A DNA stretch of 24,086 nt from Haplosporangium gracile (GCA_015499985.1 JAAAUF010000526.1:1-24086); one strand, 5' to 3'; positions 8,701 to 19,540 are shown, counted from the first letter of the stretch. The notes: generated by a model not told the origin, from the letters alone. Program-made: numbers and translations.

Positions 8701-10979
8701 GCCGGAAGCTGGCGACGTGTCATACGATGCAGGAGGAGATGAAGATTCTATTTCTGAAGTAATGTACCAAGACATACGAAGATTCGTTTCTACATACCGC
8801 TGTATTGCACAAGACAATCTGGCATCTAATAAGCACCTTCTATGCTTTACTTTCTTCTTCAATAGTTACCGCCCATTTCGTTGAGCCAGTTTCTGGGGCT
8901 AGTGGGAATATCTTTTCTGGACCAGCTCTACACGAGTACTCGCCGCAGAACAATCCCTCACCTGAGTAGCTCCTCCGAGTCATATCGGAGCGCGGACCTG
9001 ATCAAGGCAAAGGCAATCTTCACACAGGAACTCAACTCGTACCGCGATGCATGTCGACTGTTGAAGCAGTCGATCGAAAAGACGCGGGCGTTCTGTGTTG
9101 AGCAGGAGAAGAAGGTCTTGGAGAGCAACCCAGTCTACTTTCGCGAATTTCGGGAGAGTAATGCCGACACGAAAGAGTTTATGAAAGATCGACTTAAACT
9201 GGTCAAGTCCCACGCGAAGCTGGACACTAGTGTTCAGTTCAGTGGACTCAAATCGGAGCTTTTGGAGCGTCAGCAGGCATCTTTGGAGGAGCATCTAGAT
9301 AAATTGAAGAAGGTTCGTACAAACTGATGTTTAATCGAGATCTGTTTATTTTTGGATAAAACTCACAACATGCTAATCGGTAACTTTTGTGGCGTTCCTG
9401 CTCTTAGGATATTGCGAATCTTGGTCAGCTTGCGTCGGATGTATCGAAGGAGAAGGCCAAAGTGACGCCAAGGCACGCGGAACTCAAGCGAATCGTGGAG
9501 CAGGCTACTGCGCGGAGGAGGGCCTATGCGCAGTGCGACAAGGAGCAGCTCAGGATGCTTACAGAGGCTGTTGACGAACAAGGGTAAGAAATCGATCAAC
9601 AAAAATGCGGACTTAGTGTTCAAGACTTTTTTGAATATGAAGTTAACAAGTATGATATTCTGTGTTCTCTGGCATATGCACTACTAGAACTCAAATCGAG
9701 CACTTCAAGTCAGTAAACGAGAACAAGGAGAAGGAGCTTGCAGAGGTCCGGGTCAGGGTTGCACAGCTGCGTTTATCGGAGCAGACAAGCAGGGAACGCG
9801 TTACGGCTGCGGAAAAGACAATCCAAGAGAATCAATATGTGCGTCCTGAGGATGTGTCACGGGCCAAAGATCGACTGAGCGTCATTCAGGCAACCCATAA
9901 GTGGGAGCCTCTTCGGTCACCACAGGAGTCCTCCTCCTCGGCCGCTAATGGATCTGCTTTTATGGTGGCGAAGGCTGGTAGTAGCACATTGGAGTTTGTT
10001 TACGACAGAGCTGTGGTTGTCGTGATTGATCCATCCAGGATTGGGAAGGATTCAGAGGCAGTCAAGGTTTCTGTGTTTGAGGAGGAGGTGGTGGACTTTG
10101 ACTTGTCTTTGGCGGATCAGCAACGGTTGCATATATCGGCTCTCGCATTCAAAATGCGACCTTCCATGAAAGACGTAAGTGAGCGTATCCTTAGAGTTGT
10201 TGGATGTGTTAACGTTTATCATTGGTCTATGAAGTTCGCGAGCTTAGTCTTACTCATGTTGTTTCCAAAACGTAGTATTTCCCATTGTTACGCGATTACA
10301 CGAGTATGGTGGCGGCCAAGTATAAGACCGGAACGACGATTGGTAAGATCCTGAGCGACATGAGTCAGTTCTGGACGAGGATCTGTCTGATCCGACGGGA
10401 CATTGAGTTAGTACGAGCTCACCATGTGGTTGACCTTGTGGCTGGATCCGCAGAGAACCTCAAGGAGCTCGAGCTCAATGCAAGTCCACAAACCAGAAGA
10501 CAGAGTGCTGCTGTCACGCCTGTGGTCCTGTTGGATATCCGGGTCCGATTTACGGGGCCCATTCTTGGTACTGGTGCAAGGATGAGGGTTCCTGATCAGA
10601 GTAGTAGCAATAGCAAGAAGCATGGCCATCAGCGTCAAAGCCCGAAGGAGGAACCCGTCAAGTTTTATTTGTGGTTCACGTTCACACTAAGTGACCTGCT
10701 GAGCTTCCCTGGTCCTAATTCTTTTACGTGGCGTCTTGAGCTTGTTTATGGCGATATCAGGTACAGTATTTTCAACATGTCTGGTGCCATAAGCGAAACT
10801 TGTAATTGTTTTGGTTTGAAATGTATCCTACAGCATGCTAACATAAGGTTACTGTTCGTCTTTCTTCCTTGCCCAGCCACGAACACGTTGCCCAGGCGGT
10901 CGGTCCCTGTGTTAAGAAGGGCGGCTACGATGTCATGCGTGATATCTGTGTCAAAGTCAACCAACTCCTCAGAACATAA
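5782..10979 (+). CDS. spc7: Kinetochore scaffold KNL1/Spc7, 1357 aa, 12 exons
   Basis: KNL1/Spc7 is the outer-kinetochore scaffold of the KMN network, docking PP1 and the Bub checkpoint proteins. Exons: 5782-6237, 6350-6495, 6594-6662, 6770-6886, 6978-7118, 7203-8332, 8442-8758, 8866-9312, 9408-9583, 9688-10174, 10276-10760, 10877-10979; phases agree throughout. The N-terminus is disordered, with a duplicated GILSQE and Thr/Ala-rich stretches. PP1-docking motifs follow: SILK at 157-160 and RVSF at 214-217 (RKSIGRRVSFAATARIR). Three MELT-like motifs (MDIT 518, MDMT 557, MDMT 589) each precede an I-G-x-G-I core. The Spc7 domain begins at about residue 793 (PISLSQFLGLVGISFLDQL), then a long coiled coil to about 1100, and a C-terminal RWD-type region (FTWRLELVYGDI ... 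YDVMRDICVKVNQLL), which in the family binds Mis12. The start ATG at 5782 has no competing upstream in-frame ATG that looks coding. The identification is strong; MELT function is inferred. Confidence 0.92.
5791..5828 (+). repeat. 21-bp coding tandem repeat (GILSQE x2) at the KNL1 N-terminus
   Basis: The 17-bp segment at 5791-5807 recurs at 5812-5828 with a period of 21 bp, encoding EGILSQE twice near residue 4. Each copy carries an SQ dipeptide, the minimal ATM/ATR-type site; that function is only a possibility. Confidence 0.8.
7030..7060 (+). repeat. 9-bp coding tandem repeat (QDN)n in KNL1
   Basis: CAGGATAAT is repeated three times plus a partial copy, encoding QDNQDNQDNQ in the disordered N-terminal half of KNL1. 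The period is a multiple of three, so length changes by slippage would stay in frame. Confidence 0.85.
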
Positions 10980-10994
10980 TACATAAGTACAAGT

Positions 10995-11000
10995 TTTATT
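10995..11000 (-). terminator. AATAAA poly(A) signal of the ERT1-like gene
   Basis: On the minus strand AATAAA lies 65-70 nt beyond the ERT1-like stop codon and only 16-21 nt beyond the KNL1 stop on the plus strand. The 85-bp gap between the two stops therefore cannot hold separate 3' UTRs, and the transcripts should overlap tail to tail. Confidence 0.6.
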
Positions 11001-11064
11001 TCAAGACAAAAATAGTAAAAAAAGCCATTAATAATGTCCTCTCGATCCACAACTTGCTGCCAAT

Positions 11065-13573
11065 TTATCCCAAGGAGACGGGCAAAAAGTTGCCTACAAT
11101 CACTGTGGGGATGTTATACTTGTCTCTTCGAATAGTGAACGAGAAGCAACAAGAAATAACGTTCTGAGACTCGGGATCCGGGTTCTTGAGGAGACAGGAT
11201 GTCAAGACGGCCTTTTGGCCGGCATCAAAGGCAATGTTACCGTACTTTTCCCAATAGTTGACTGCAGACTCTTCGGCCATCAGTTCGTATATACACAGAC
11301 GGCCCTCCCGCAGCATCTCCAGCGGTACGTTTACCAGCGAAGCAAACTCCTTGTTGCCCTTGTAGATCTCCCCTGTTCGGCGCCAGAGACATGCAGGGAT
11401 GCCCATTGAGCTGAACACTCGGTCATAGTCCTATGGCACAATATGATAGTAATTAACACACGCGTAAATAGGTTAGAAAAAAAGTGTTGTGTAATTTTGT
11501 GCAGGTATTGCAGCTTGCCCTCCGAAGAATTTGTGTGTGCCTGTATTTGTTGGGCAAAAGGGAGAGCTGCGCAAATGACAATCTTAACCAGTAAATCCCA
11601 GACAGGCAAACCGAGAAAAACAACTGAAATAATTGATCCACAGAAATTACACAGAAACTTACAAGCAAGAGTCGCTCAAAAGCTTCCTCGACAAGGACAA
11701 GGTCAATATCGGTCAAGGATTGAGCCACTGTCCTGAATGCCGGTCGAAAAGTGCCCATGACGTTCAATATCCTCTGTCTGCTGATATTCGACATGCTGTT
11801 CAAAAGTAAAATCGGGAGTAAAAAAATTACAAGGTTAGTGTTTTCAATTGATACCGACAGGTACACAGGTCAATGTGATCAATAACTGCAAATAAAAAAT
11901 CTTACTTGCTGTCCATGTATTTCTGAAGGCGAGAGTATCCGTTAACATAGTTGTAGGGCTTTAAGAAGCCAGCTTCAAATTTGGCGTTGATAACCTGGGT
12001 CAATCGGTCCTCGTTGGTGCCATCACTAGGGTCTGCCGCTGTCAAGAAGAACTTTTCGGTGGTATTGACGGGGATTCCTGCCTCACAAAAGATGTTTTGC
12101 TGATCACCTCCCAGACTCTCCAAAAAGTCACTAGGTAAAATTACATAATGCAAAGAGGTCAGGAACTGGAGTTCGATGCGTTTCAAAATAACCTGGCATC
12201 CTGTTGCACATATCCGTGTCAATTGAACGCACCTGATGACAGTAAACTCGTTACCCATATGCTCACTCGCAAAGGTCAATGGGGTCACAGGAAGAGCTGA
12301 CAGTTGGTTGTTGAATCCATAAAGAGGCAGGCCCAAGTTGTTGGCCTGGAGCTGCTGTTGTTGTAATGCAAGTTGTTGCTGTTGTTGTGGAGTGAGCTGT
12401 GTTTGATTCTGGACGGTCTGCTGCTGCTGCTGCGAAGTCCTTCGTGCTAAGCACGAGAATGTAGATATGCTCCATTGTTAGAGGAAGTTGTTGCAATCCA
12501 TGATATCGGTCCTCCGATCAATTCCAAACAAGAGTCACTGTATCAAAAAAATATACCTTCAGGAGATCGAGAGATGCTGGGAGCTGGGGTCCCTGCGTTA
12601 CTCGAGCTGGCACTGGCTGGTTGCTGTGAGCCAGCCGTTCCTGACGCCGATGGTTTAGGTTCATCATGACACATATGTCCGATATTTCGCTTGATGCATC
12701 GCTGACAAGGACGGCCTATTACATATTCGTTGTTGGTTGCCGTGTTAGTAAGAAAGAGGATGGTATAGCCTGGATACTTATTGCTTCGGCAGTTGCTGTA
12801 CTTACCATCGTCGCAGGTCATATGGGATCGCCGACAGTAGACACATGCTAATAAAAAAAAGACAGGACAAATAACAAAGAAAAAAGGCGAGTGAGTGTCC
12901 ATGCTCAATATCGAAACATGGGGCACCGGCGAACAATTGGAGTCCTGAGTTTGAAAAACGTCGGTCGGTTGAACTGGTTTTGTCGTTCTCGAGAGGAGTT
13001 TTTCATTTTTTTGTTAAATCGATGGATATTATTGCCTGTCGCTGATCGACAAGTTGCTCTTCTGGCGCCTAAGGTAAAAGAGTCGTCTTGATATGTCCAC
13101 GAAAGGAAGAAAGACCGAGGTCTATGGATGAGCCCCGTTCATCAAACCACCTTCCTTCCACCTTTATACTCCAGCCTTCCTCCACTACCCCACTTTTCCC
13201 GAATACAAAGAAAAACCTGCTTTCAAACCACCCTGTTTTCATGTGAGTGATCATCAAACAAACAAACAAACAAAAAAAGATGTGGATTCAGTTCGAGCGA
13301 TAATATAACAGAAATTCAGGACTTACCGTGAGTCACTTTTCTCCGTTTGGGACCACCTCGTTTCTTCTTGGCCTCGGCCGACTCGTCGTCCAACTGTTGT
13401 TGGGTCATAGCCGCTCCTTCTGCCCCTGCCCCTGCTGCTGCTCCTGTGGAGGACGACGAGGAGCTGCCCTGATTGTCCTTGTTGGTGTTGTTTTTGTTGT
13501 TGTCGTTGGTGGCGGCGGTAGTGGTGTTCTTGTTGCCACCATTCCCGTTTGTTAATTCTGTCGATTGATTCAT
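11065..13573 (-). CDS. Zn2Cys6-PAS transcription factor of the ERT1/AcuK/RDS2 family, 461 aa, 7 exons
   Basis: This family activates gluconeogenic genes (PEP carboxykinase, fructose-1,6-bisphosphatase) and non-fermentable carbon use in fungi. Exons in transcript order: 13573-13327, 12847-12806, 12715-12557, 12446-12233, 12130-11906, 11795-11663, 11430-11065; all phases agree. The N-terminus is Asn/Thr/Ser/Ala-rich with a basic KKKRGGPKRRKVTH. The zinc cluster has Cys 84, 87, 94, 100, 103 and 112 (ACVYCRRSHMTCDDG then RPCQRCIKRNIGHMC). A Ser/Gln-rich linker with polyQ leads to the conserved middle region (EHMGNEFTVISDFLESLGG). A PAS-type domain at about 341-461 starts DYDRVFSSMGIPACLWRR. The DNA-binding cluster is split over three exons; the 42-nt second exon carries the first three cysteines, and the next intron (90 nt) is stop-free and in frame. 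The gene is convergent with KNL1 and divergent from the UBE2W-type gene. The family is firm; the exact orthologue name is not certain. Confidence 0.9.
13254..13275. repeat. (CAAA)n microsatellite in the first ERT1-like intron
   Basis: About five CAAA units (GTTT on the coding strand) lie about 50-75 nt inside the 479-nt first intron (13326-12848), the longest intron of this gene. The rest of that intron shows no convincing exon, because the protein joins correctly across it (KVTH to ACVYC). Confidence 0.8.
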
Positions 13574-14404
13574 TTATTAGGATTCCTTGTGAGTGGATGA
13601 GAATGGAGAAGAGAGAAAAGTGAAGTTGTTGTCGTTGTTTGGTGCACAGGTCAGATTGTTTGTTGTGTGTGTATACGGTGGGATTGCGGGGATTGTTGGT
13701 GGAAGGAAAGAAAGAAAGAAAGAAAAAGGAGCTGAGAAAAAAGAAAGTTAGCCCAAGAAAAAATTCGAACCGTCCAGGGCAAAACCCTGGAGCCAGAAAA
13801 AGGTCACTTGACTAGAATTGATACGACAAGTACATCAAGACGATCCGAGGAGACCTTTGACAAGTAGATAGACCGGTAAGCGCCAACATATAGATATTGA
13901 GATGGGTTCTTGGATGGAATTCAATTGCTGGGGAGTGTTTGTATGCGTCGATTGATGCACTTGAGGCTATCGACGGGTTGTTTCCTAGTTAACAACAAGA
14001 AACACGACGATATCATTTGGAGCGCTTATTTCGTTAAATGCACCATTAGCACTATGGGAATCATTCGAGCTCGACGACGGTATAGCTGGCTTCATTTGTG
14101 CATAGTACTGTACTTTCCTTCATCAATTGGCCAGGTTCTTTTTGTACTCCTTTGCAAGTGCGACCTGGGAAGGACGACCGAAGCGTGAAAAGAAGTCACG
14201 GCAACCTTTTGTCTGACCGCTTGTGCTTATTTTTCCTTCTTTGCTTCCTTCCTGCCTTCTTCTCGCCTCCTCACTCCCCCACTCCCCCTCCTCTCTCTAC
14301 TTTCCCTTTGCTGCACTCTCAACACAACACCTGATCTCACACAAACATAACATATACTCACTCCTCTCTGCTACACTCATACCACCAGCAATCACTCACT
14401 GTCA
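13574..14404. promoter_or_regulatory. Divergent promoter region between the ERT1-like and UBE2W-type genes
   Basis: This 831-bp gene-free interval holds a (GAAA)n run at 13706-13726, a small perfect hairpin (CCAGGG/CCCTGG) at 13774-13790 beside a TTCGAA motif, and a long C+T-rich stretch at about 14220-14400 leading into the UBE2W start. Such pyrimidine tracts are common fungal core-promoter features. No convincing TATA box or extra gene was found. Confidence 0.5.
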
Positions 14405-15773
14405 ATGGCGAAACCAATGTTCGCGCGTCGCCTCTCCAAGGAGCTTAAAGGTGACTACTCCATCTGCCCTTCCACCCTCTCATTCTAAGCGTTCTTTTTC
14501 GACTGAGCCTCGCTGCCACTACCAATAAAAACCCATAGTGACATCCCTCCCTACTTGTCAACTCACCCTTTTTTTCCCTCTATGAACAACGATACTCAAT
14601 AGATCTGGCCATGAACGCCCCCGCAGGCGTCAACATCATCGACGCCAGTGACTTCAAAGTGTAAGCCAAAGCTCTTTTCTTTATTACTGTTACTTATTAC
14701 TATTTTTTATTATTTGACCGTACTGCAGAAATGGCCGTAACTTTTTTTTGTTACTTCTTTTGCTTCGCCTTCAAATAGTTGGAAGCTGGGTCTTGCTGGT
14801 GCTCCAGGAACTCTCTATGATGTAATGGTCCACATATAATATGCTACATGGGGAGATAATGGAACTTGAGCCTGTGGGGTAACCTACACCCTCTACCCTC
14901 TAATAGTACGAACCCAACTAACCCCTTTTACATCGGTTACTTTTCTTAACCTCTCACCACCAACTGGATCCCATGCTTACTTTTCGGCTCTCGCAGGGTG
15001 AAAAGTTCCAGCTCGAAGTGAGTGCAAAAACGTCTTTCGCCCTACTTTGTACCCTACACGCCAACTGCTTGTTCATTTGTATGCAAGACAGCCCAGGTCG
15101 ATACTGATATGAGCGACCATACAACGGCTAATACGATACACTCTTTCTTTGGTTACTCCTACATCAATTCCAGTTCAACTTTGGGCCAAACTATCCTCTA
15201 GAATCCCCTCAAGTGCTTTTCGTCGGCGATAACGTACCTGTCCACCCACACGTAAGTAGCGCTTAATAATTGGTGGCACATCCGGGCGACTTTATCATGG
15301 ATCATCAGGCAAGGACCGTCAGAGTAAAAAGTAGATATGCCAAGAGCCAGCCCAATTATCAAAAACAGGAAACACCAATCCAAATCGGCACACACGGGCT
15401 GGATTGTGATTACTGCATGTTAACCCTCGCCCAAAACTCCGTCTGGGGGTTCGATCTGCTGTTAATAGATCTACAGCAATGGTCATATCTGTCTGGATGT
15501 CCTCTACAACCACTGGAGTCCGGTTCAGACGGTAGCCTCGATATGTCTTTCCCTTCAATCGATGCTGTCGAGCTGCACGAGTAAGGAACTTCCACCAGAT
15601 AACGCCACCTATGTCAAAACCGCCAGAGCCAACCCCAAGCACACCGCTTGGGCCTTCCATGGTAACTATTGGTAGTCGTTTTTCACCGCCATTCTATCAT
15701 TCCGCCATGGCGTATTCTGTTTGCTGACTAAAATTGGCATTTTCAATGGCTCAACATAGACGACACTGTTTAA
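14405..15773 (+). CDS. UBE2W: Ubiquitin-conjugating enzyme E2 of the UBE2W type, 150 aa, 7 exons
   Basis: UBE2W attaches ubiquitin to the alpha-amino group of protein N-termini. Exons: 14405-14450, 14603-14660, 14779-14821, 14997-15017, 15174-15251, 15469-15661, 15760-15773; phases agree, including a 21-nt exon and a 14-nt last exon. Seen: an E2 N-terminal helix (RRLSKELKDLAMNAPAG), GAPGTLYDGEKFQLEF, NYPLESPQVLFVGDNVPVHP, and the active-site stretch HPHIYSNGHICLDVLYNHW with catalytic Cys90. The HPH in place of the usual E2 HPN triad is typical of UBE2W. The C-terminus has the family's PPDN ... YV and a terminal WAFHDDTV. Length matches the family (about 150 residues). Intron 5 is longer than its neighbours (217 nt). 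The gene is divergent from the ERT1-like gene and convergent with NFU1. Confidence 0.93.
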
Positions 15774-16108
15774 GACGATCAAAAGTCATGGATGGGACAG
15801 ACTGGACAGAATCGTGATGGTACAAGGAGCAACAACCATCGGTTGATCAATATTTTCGCTTTCGCACTTTACTTCAGGACCCATGAGCAGGGAAAGGGGA
15901 ACAAGGAACAGCAAAGAAACCAACATAGCATAGATCTTTCTCACACAACTGCACAGTCGCAAAATACACAACCTAAAAGGCAATTTTTTTTGATATTTTT
16001 AAACAAAAAAGGTCTAAGGTAGACAGGTAAAAAAGTAGAATTACAATGTGTGGGAGTGAGGTGTTTGTATGGTAGTGAAGTGGATATGTTGCTATTGCTG
16101 GACCGGAA
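15774..16108. other. Convergent 3' interval between the UBE2W-type gene and NFU1
   Basis: This interval of 335 bp should hold the 3' UTRs and poly(A) sites of both converging genes. It contains an A-rich stretch at about 15960-16015. I see no clean AATAAA on the correct strand and no further gene. Confidence 0.4.
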
Positions 16109-17100
16109 TTACTGGTTCATGAGGCGACGCTCGAGCTTTTCAAATTCCAGCTGAGATACCTCCTCCTCGGCATCGAATGCCTGCTCGACAGCAGTGACCT
16201 CGGGGACGTAGTGCATCAACATATTCTCGATTCCGTTTTTCAGGGTCACAGTCGAGCTATCACAGGTTCTGCAGGCGCCCTTCAACTTGAGCTTGACAAC
16301 ACCGTTCTCAAATCCACGGTACTCGATATCTCCGCCATCGTCCTGGATTGAGGGGCGGATACGGGTGTCGAGCAGCTCCTTGATCATCTGGACCGTCTCG
16401 CTGTCGTCCTCATGAATCATGGTATCGAGCGCAGCGCCCGATTCGCCGTCGGCAGCCTCTGAGATGATGGGTTGTCCTGAGGCGAAAAAGTCCATAATGG
16501 CCGAGTAGATGTCGGGCTTCATCAACTGCCAGATCGCATCCTGGTCCTTGGTGATGGTCAAAAAATCGGGTCCAAAGAAGACACCACGGACACCATCGAT
16601 CTGAAACAGCTTCTTGGCCAGAGGCGAGCCCATAGCGTTGCGGGCGTCCAGAAACTCGGCCGTGCCGTTGGGCATCACGGCGACTCCTGGAATAAACTTA
16701 AGCGAGTCCTGGTTGGGCGTCGTATCTGTCTGGATGAACATTGTGCGAACTATTTTATGTGAGTGTATCAAAAGGAAGGAGTTATTTCCGGATCAGTTCA
16801 ACATTCTCCCGTTCAACCTTTTTTTTTACTTTGCATTTCCAACGAGGAAAACGAGCTTGGTGCAATGTTGTAGCAGGGACGAGGGGGAGGAAGTGATGTA
16901 TTACGTTGCTGAGCGGCATAGATGTTTGTTCTGAGGGCCTTGGATGGGACGACAGCGCGGTAGCGAGAGAAGTGCGCTGCGGAGGAGGAAATGTTGTTGA
17001 TGAGAGTGCGCTGGGGGAGGACAGCAGCGGTGAGGAGAGTTCTCTTTAGGGTAACAGTACCCAAGGCTCTAAAGGAGCGAGCAGGCAAAAGTCGGAACAT
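16109..17100 (-). CDS. NFU1: Mitochondrial iron-sulfur cluster protein NFU1, 278 aa, 2 exons
   Basis: NFU1 delivers [4Fe-4S] clusters to mitochondrial enzymes such as lipoyl synthase and respiratory complex components. Exons: 17100-16905 and 16749-16109, with a consistent phase 1 junction. Residues 1 to about 65 are rich in Arg, Ser, Thr and Ala and poor in acidic residues ([14 protein letters not shown] ...), as expected for a matrix-targeting presequence. The Nfu N-terminal domain follows at about 69-160 ([19 protein letters not shown], then [16 protein letters not shown]). The C-terminal NifU-like domain has [16 protein letters not shown] and the cluster-binding CxxC at Cys225-Cys228 ([10 protein letters not shown]). 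The start is the first ATG of the presequence. The gene is divergent from RPS10 and convergent with the UBE2W-type gene. Length and motifs are normal for the family. Confidence 0.95.
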
Positions 17101-18041
17101 GTTTAGGAGCGGGAAGGATTGGGTATGGGGAAGGGGAAAAAGGGAGAAGGAACAAAGAGAAGGTGACGGAGAAGAGTTTCCTTTTTGCTCGGGATGCAGA
17201 ATTGCTCAGAAATGACTGAGATGCAACAGACACAGGGGATACACACGGGAGCGATCACATTCACTTAAGGGCAATAAAGAATGAAGGAAGAGGGTTCAAA
17301 GAGCTCATTCGCCCGCAGACAGATGGCTCGCTCTCTTTTCAACAGGTGCGAAATTTTACCAGAGGTGTCAAAAAACGTGACTGCCTGTTGAGGTTGCAGT
17401 GTCAGAGCCTATTGCAGTGGGAAAGGCACACGGAAACGGAGCAGAAGGAAGGGAGGCACACACCCCGACGACACATCACATCCATGGGAGCACTCCGGAG
17501 GATACCATCGATCCATCGATCCCATTATCTATCGAACCAGGAACCATCGCCATCGCCATCATCAACATCACCAACTGGACTATCATGGCCCATGGTCAGA
17601 AAACGACATATGCCATTGCCACAGGGCGTAGGGCAGGGAAACCCGCTTTTTTCGCTTTGGCTTTGAGCAAAGAAAAAGAGTCAACAGCTCACGAGCAGCA
17701 ACCAACAACACACGGCACAGAGGGGCTGGGAGGACAGAGGAAAAAAGCAACAGGTTACCATCGCAGGAATAACGGCGCTCTGCCTCTCCGCGATGGAGGT
17801 GCTGGGCTGAACAGAGCGGACAGGACGTTACAGGAGTAAACCGACTGAGCTTGCGACAGCGGGAAGCGATCGCCCGTCAGACAACAGCAAGAGTAGTGTC
17901 TTGTCAGGAGAGGCGTCATCATCATCTTTTTCCACCCACAGACGAGATCAACCACAAACAAATAAGCGCTCACGAACAAGTCTGTCCTAACCTGGTCCCC
18001 TTCTTTCCCTATGCTCTCTTTGGAAACACAGATAATTCAGC
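17101..18041. promoter_or_regulatory. Divergent promoter region between NFU1 and RPS10
   Basis: A 941-bp gene-free interval between two start codons. It is purine-rich next to NFU1 (17101-17170), has mixed sequence with CATCGAT repeats near 17509-17522, and a pyrimidine-rich leader with TTCTTTCCCT just before the RPS10 ATG. Short open frames here have no recognisable protein features. No TATA box or established ribosomal-protein promoter motif could be confirmed. Confidence 0.45.
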
Positions 18042-19369
18042 ATGCTTATCCCCAAGCAGAACCGCAAGCTTATCTACGAGGCTCTCTTCAAGGGTGCGCA
18101 TACAGTCTTATTTTTTACTTGCAGCAGGATGAACAACCTCCACTGGAAGAGCGGCACTATTCATCAGGAGGCGTTACTTTGCTAGGATGAACAATAGTTG
18201 CTCAACCCATGGAGAGACTTTGATCCAGGATCGGCCAAGAGCTAGATTACTAACAGGATCGCTGTTTCTTATTTTTTTTACTACACGCTATACTCTTTTC
18301 TGACGTGATTCCGAATCTGCCGTGGAATGAATCATCCGCCGCTACCTTCTGAACTTCTCAACTCTTCCGAATATTTGTCAACCTTTCCTGTCTTCCCTGG
18401 ACCCTACCAAAAACACAACATCAACTCAACATCAAACCCCAACACAAAAAAACAACAACTTATTGGATAAATCAACTCAACAGACGGTGTTTTGGTCGCC
18501 AAGAAGGACTTCAACGCCCCCAAGCACGATGAGATCGATGTCCCCAACCTGCAGGTCATCAAGGCTCTTCAGTCCTTGGACTCGAAGCAGTACGTCAAGA
18601 CCCAGTTCTCGTGGCAGTACTACTACTACACCTTGACCGATGCCGGTATCGAGTACCTCCGCGAGTACCTTCACTTGCCCTCGGAGATCTTCCCCGCCAC
18701 CTTCAAGAAGACCGCTCGCCCCTCGGCTCCCCGCCGTGCTGGTAAATTTCATTTTTTTTTGCCTTTTTGTACTATCGAGAACGAACCAGCCGACTTTTTT
18801 ATTACAAACTTCAGATCTGGAGCAGGACAGCGATCATCTCTTCCGTCGCGCAGCGCCAGGAACTTTTATCTGCTCTTCGGGACTTTGGGAGAGAACCACG
18901 GCGACGAGAAATGTTATCATGGTCAGGCAGCGTCTCTATAGGACATGGTGCTATTATAGATACCAATTGGACTGTAATCTTTGCCTGGGTTTACACAGAT
19001 ATCTGCATCAACAGAACAAGGCAGAGACGACATTTATTATCAAGGATAGATGAGAGAGATCAGGGGGACAACACCACAGCAATCACGACAACTTGTTGCT
19101 CTTTCCAGGACGGCTGCGTCCGATATCACATAAGCAATGACTTTGATTGATATCAATGATTAGATTTTAATCAATATGTTTCCTTCCCCCCTTTGTCTCC
19201 GATGTTGCATTGCAAAAAAATAGAGCGCCCCGAGGGTGCTTACCGCCAGCGTGGTGACCGTGAGGACTACCGCCGTCGCGATGACGGTGAGAAGAAGGAG
19301 GGTGCCTCCGGCGACTACAAGCCCGAGTTCCGCTCCGGCTTGGGCCGTGGCCGTCCCGCTCAGCAGTAA
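18042..19369 (+). CDS. RPS10: 40S ribosomal protein S10 (eS10), 151 aa, 3 exons
   Basis: eS10 is a component of the small-subunit head near the mRNA entry channel. Exons: 18042-18093, 18484-18741, 19224-19369; both junctions are phase 1. The protein begins [16 protein letters not shown], has the plectin/S10 winged-helix domain ([10 protein letters not shown] ... [10 protein letters not shown] ... [12 protein letters not shown] ... [12 protein letters not shown]), and ends in an Arg/Asp/Gly-rich tail with [10 protein letters not shown], as is usual. Codon use is strongly biased (almost all AAG, GTC, CTC, GCC, CGC/CGT), unlike its neighbours, which fits high expression. The two introns (390 and 482 nt) are much longer than most introns in the window, and intron 2 has a less A/T-rich interior that could host a small RNA. 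Confidence 0.96.
18844..19035 (+). ncRNA. Candidate H/ACA-like structured RNA in RPS10 intron 2 (weak)
   Basis: Two successive stem-loops are closed by perfect arms: CGTCGC (18844-18849) with GCGACG (18901-18906), and CGTCTCT (18931-18937) with AGAGACG (19023-19029). The second stem is followed at once by ACA (19030-19032) and three more bases, as in H/ACA guide RNAs. Ribosomal-protein introns are common snoRNA hosts. Against it: no strict ANANNA hinge box is visible, the distance from upper stem to ACA is longer than usual, and arms of this length arise by chance in 480 nt. This is a prompt for a covariance check only. Confidence 0.2.
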
Positions 19370-19540
19370 GCTAGCTTATTTTAAACTGTCCTTTGTTCTC
19401 TCCACAAAACCACTCAAACAAAATCTCAGAGATCACTTTTTGTTAAGAACATCCCCTCTTTGGATTGGGGTCTGAGTGAGTGGTGCGACTCTTTTTTACT
19501 TTTTTTTCTTTGTTTCTTTTAAAGCGTCCCCGAGTGGAAA

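Noticed and set aside
13750..13830. tRNA-like signal on the minus strand (hairpin plus GGTTCGAA)
   Set aside because: The B-box matches only partly, the variable and T-arm spacing is wrong, and no A-box or acceptor-stem partner is found.
13910..14188. Open frame of 92 codons in the ERT1/UBE2W promoter region
   Set aside because: No domain, no splice-compatible neighbours, no clear composition bias; probably chance.
17377..17383. GTGACTG as a HomolD-like ribosomal-protein promoter box for RPS10
   Set aside because: It lies over 650 bp from the start codon, is only a partial match and has no adjacent HomolE-like site.
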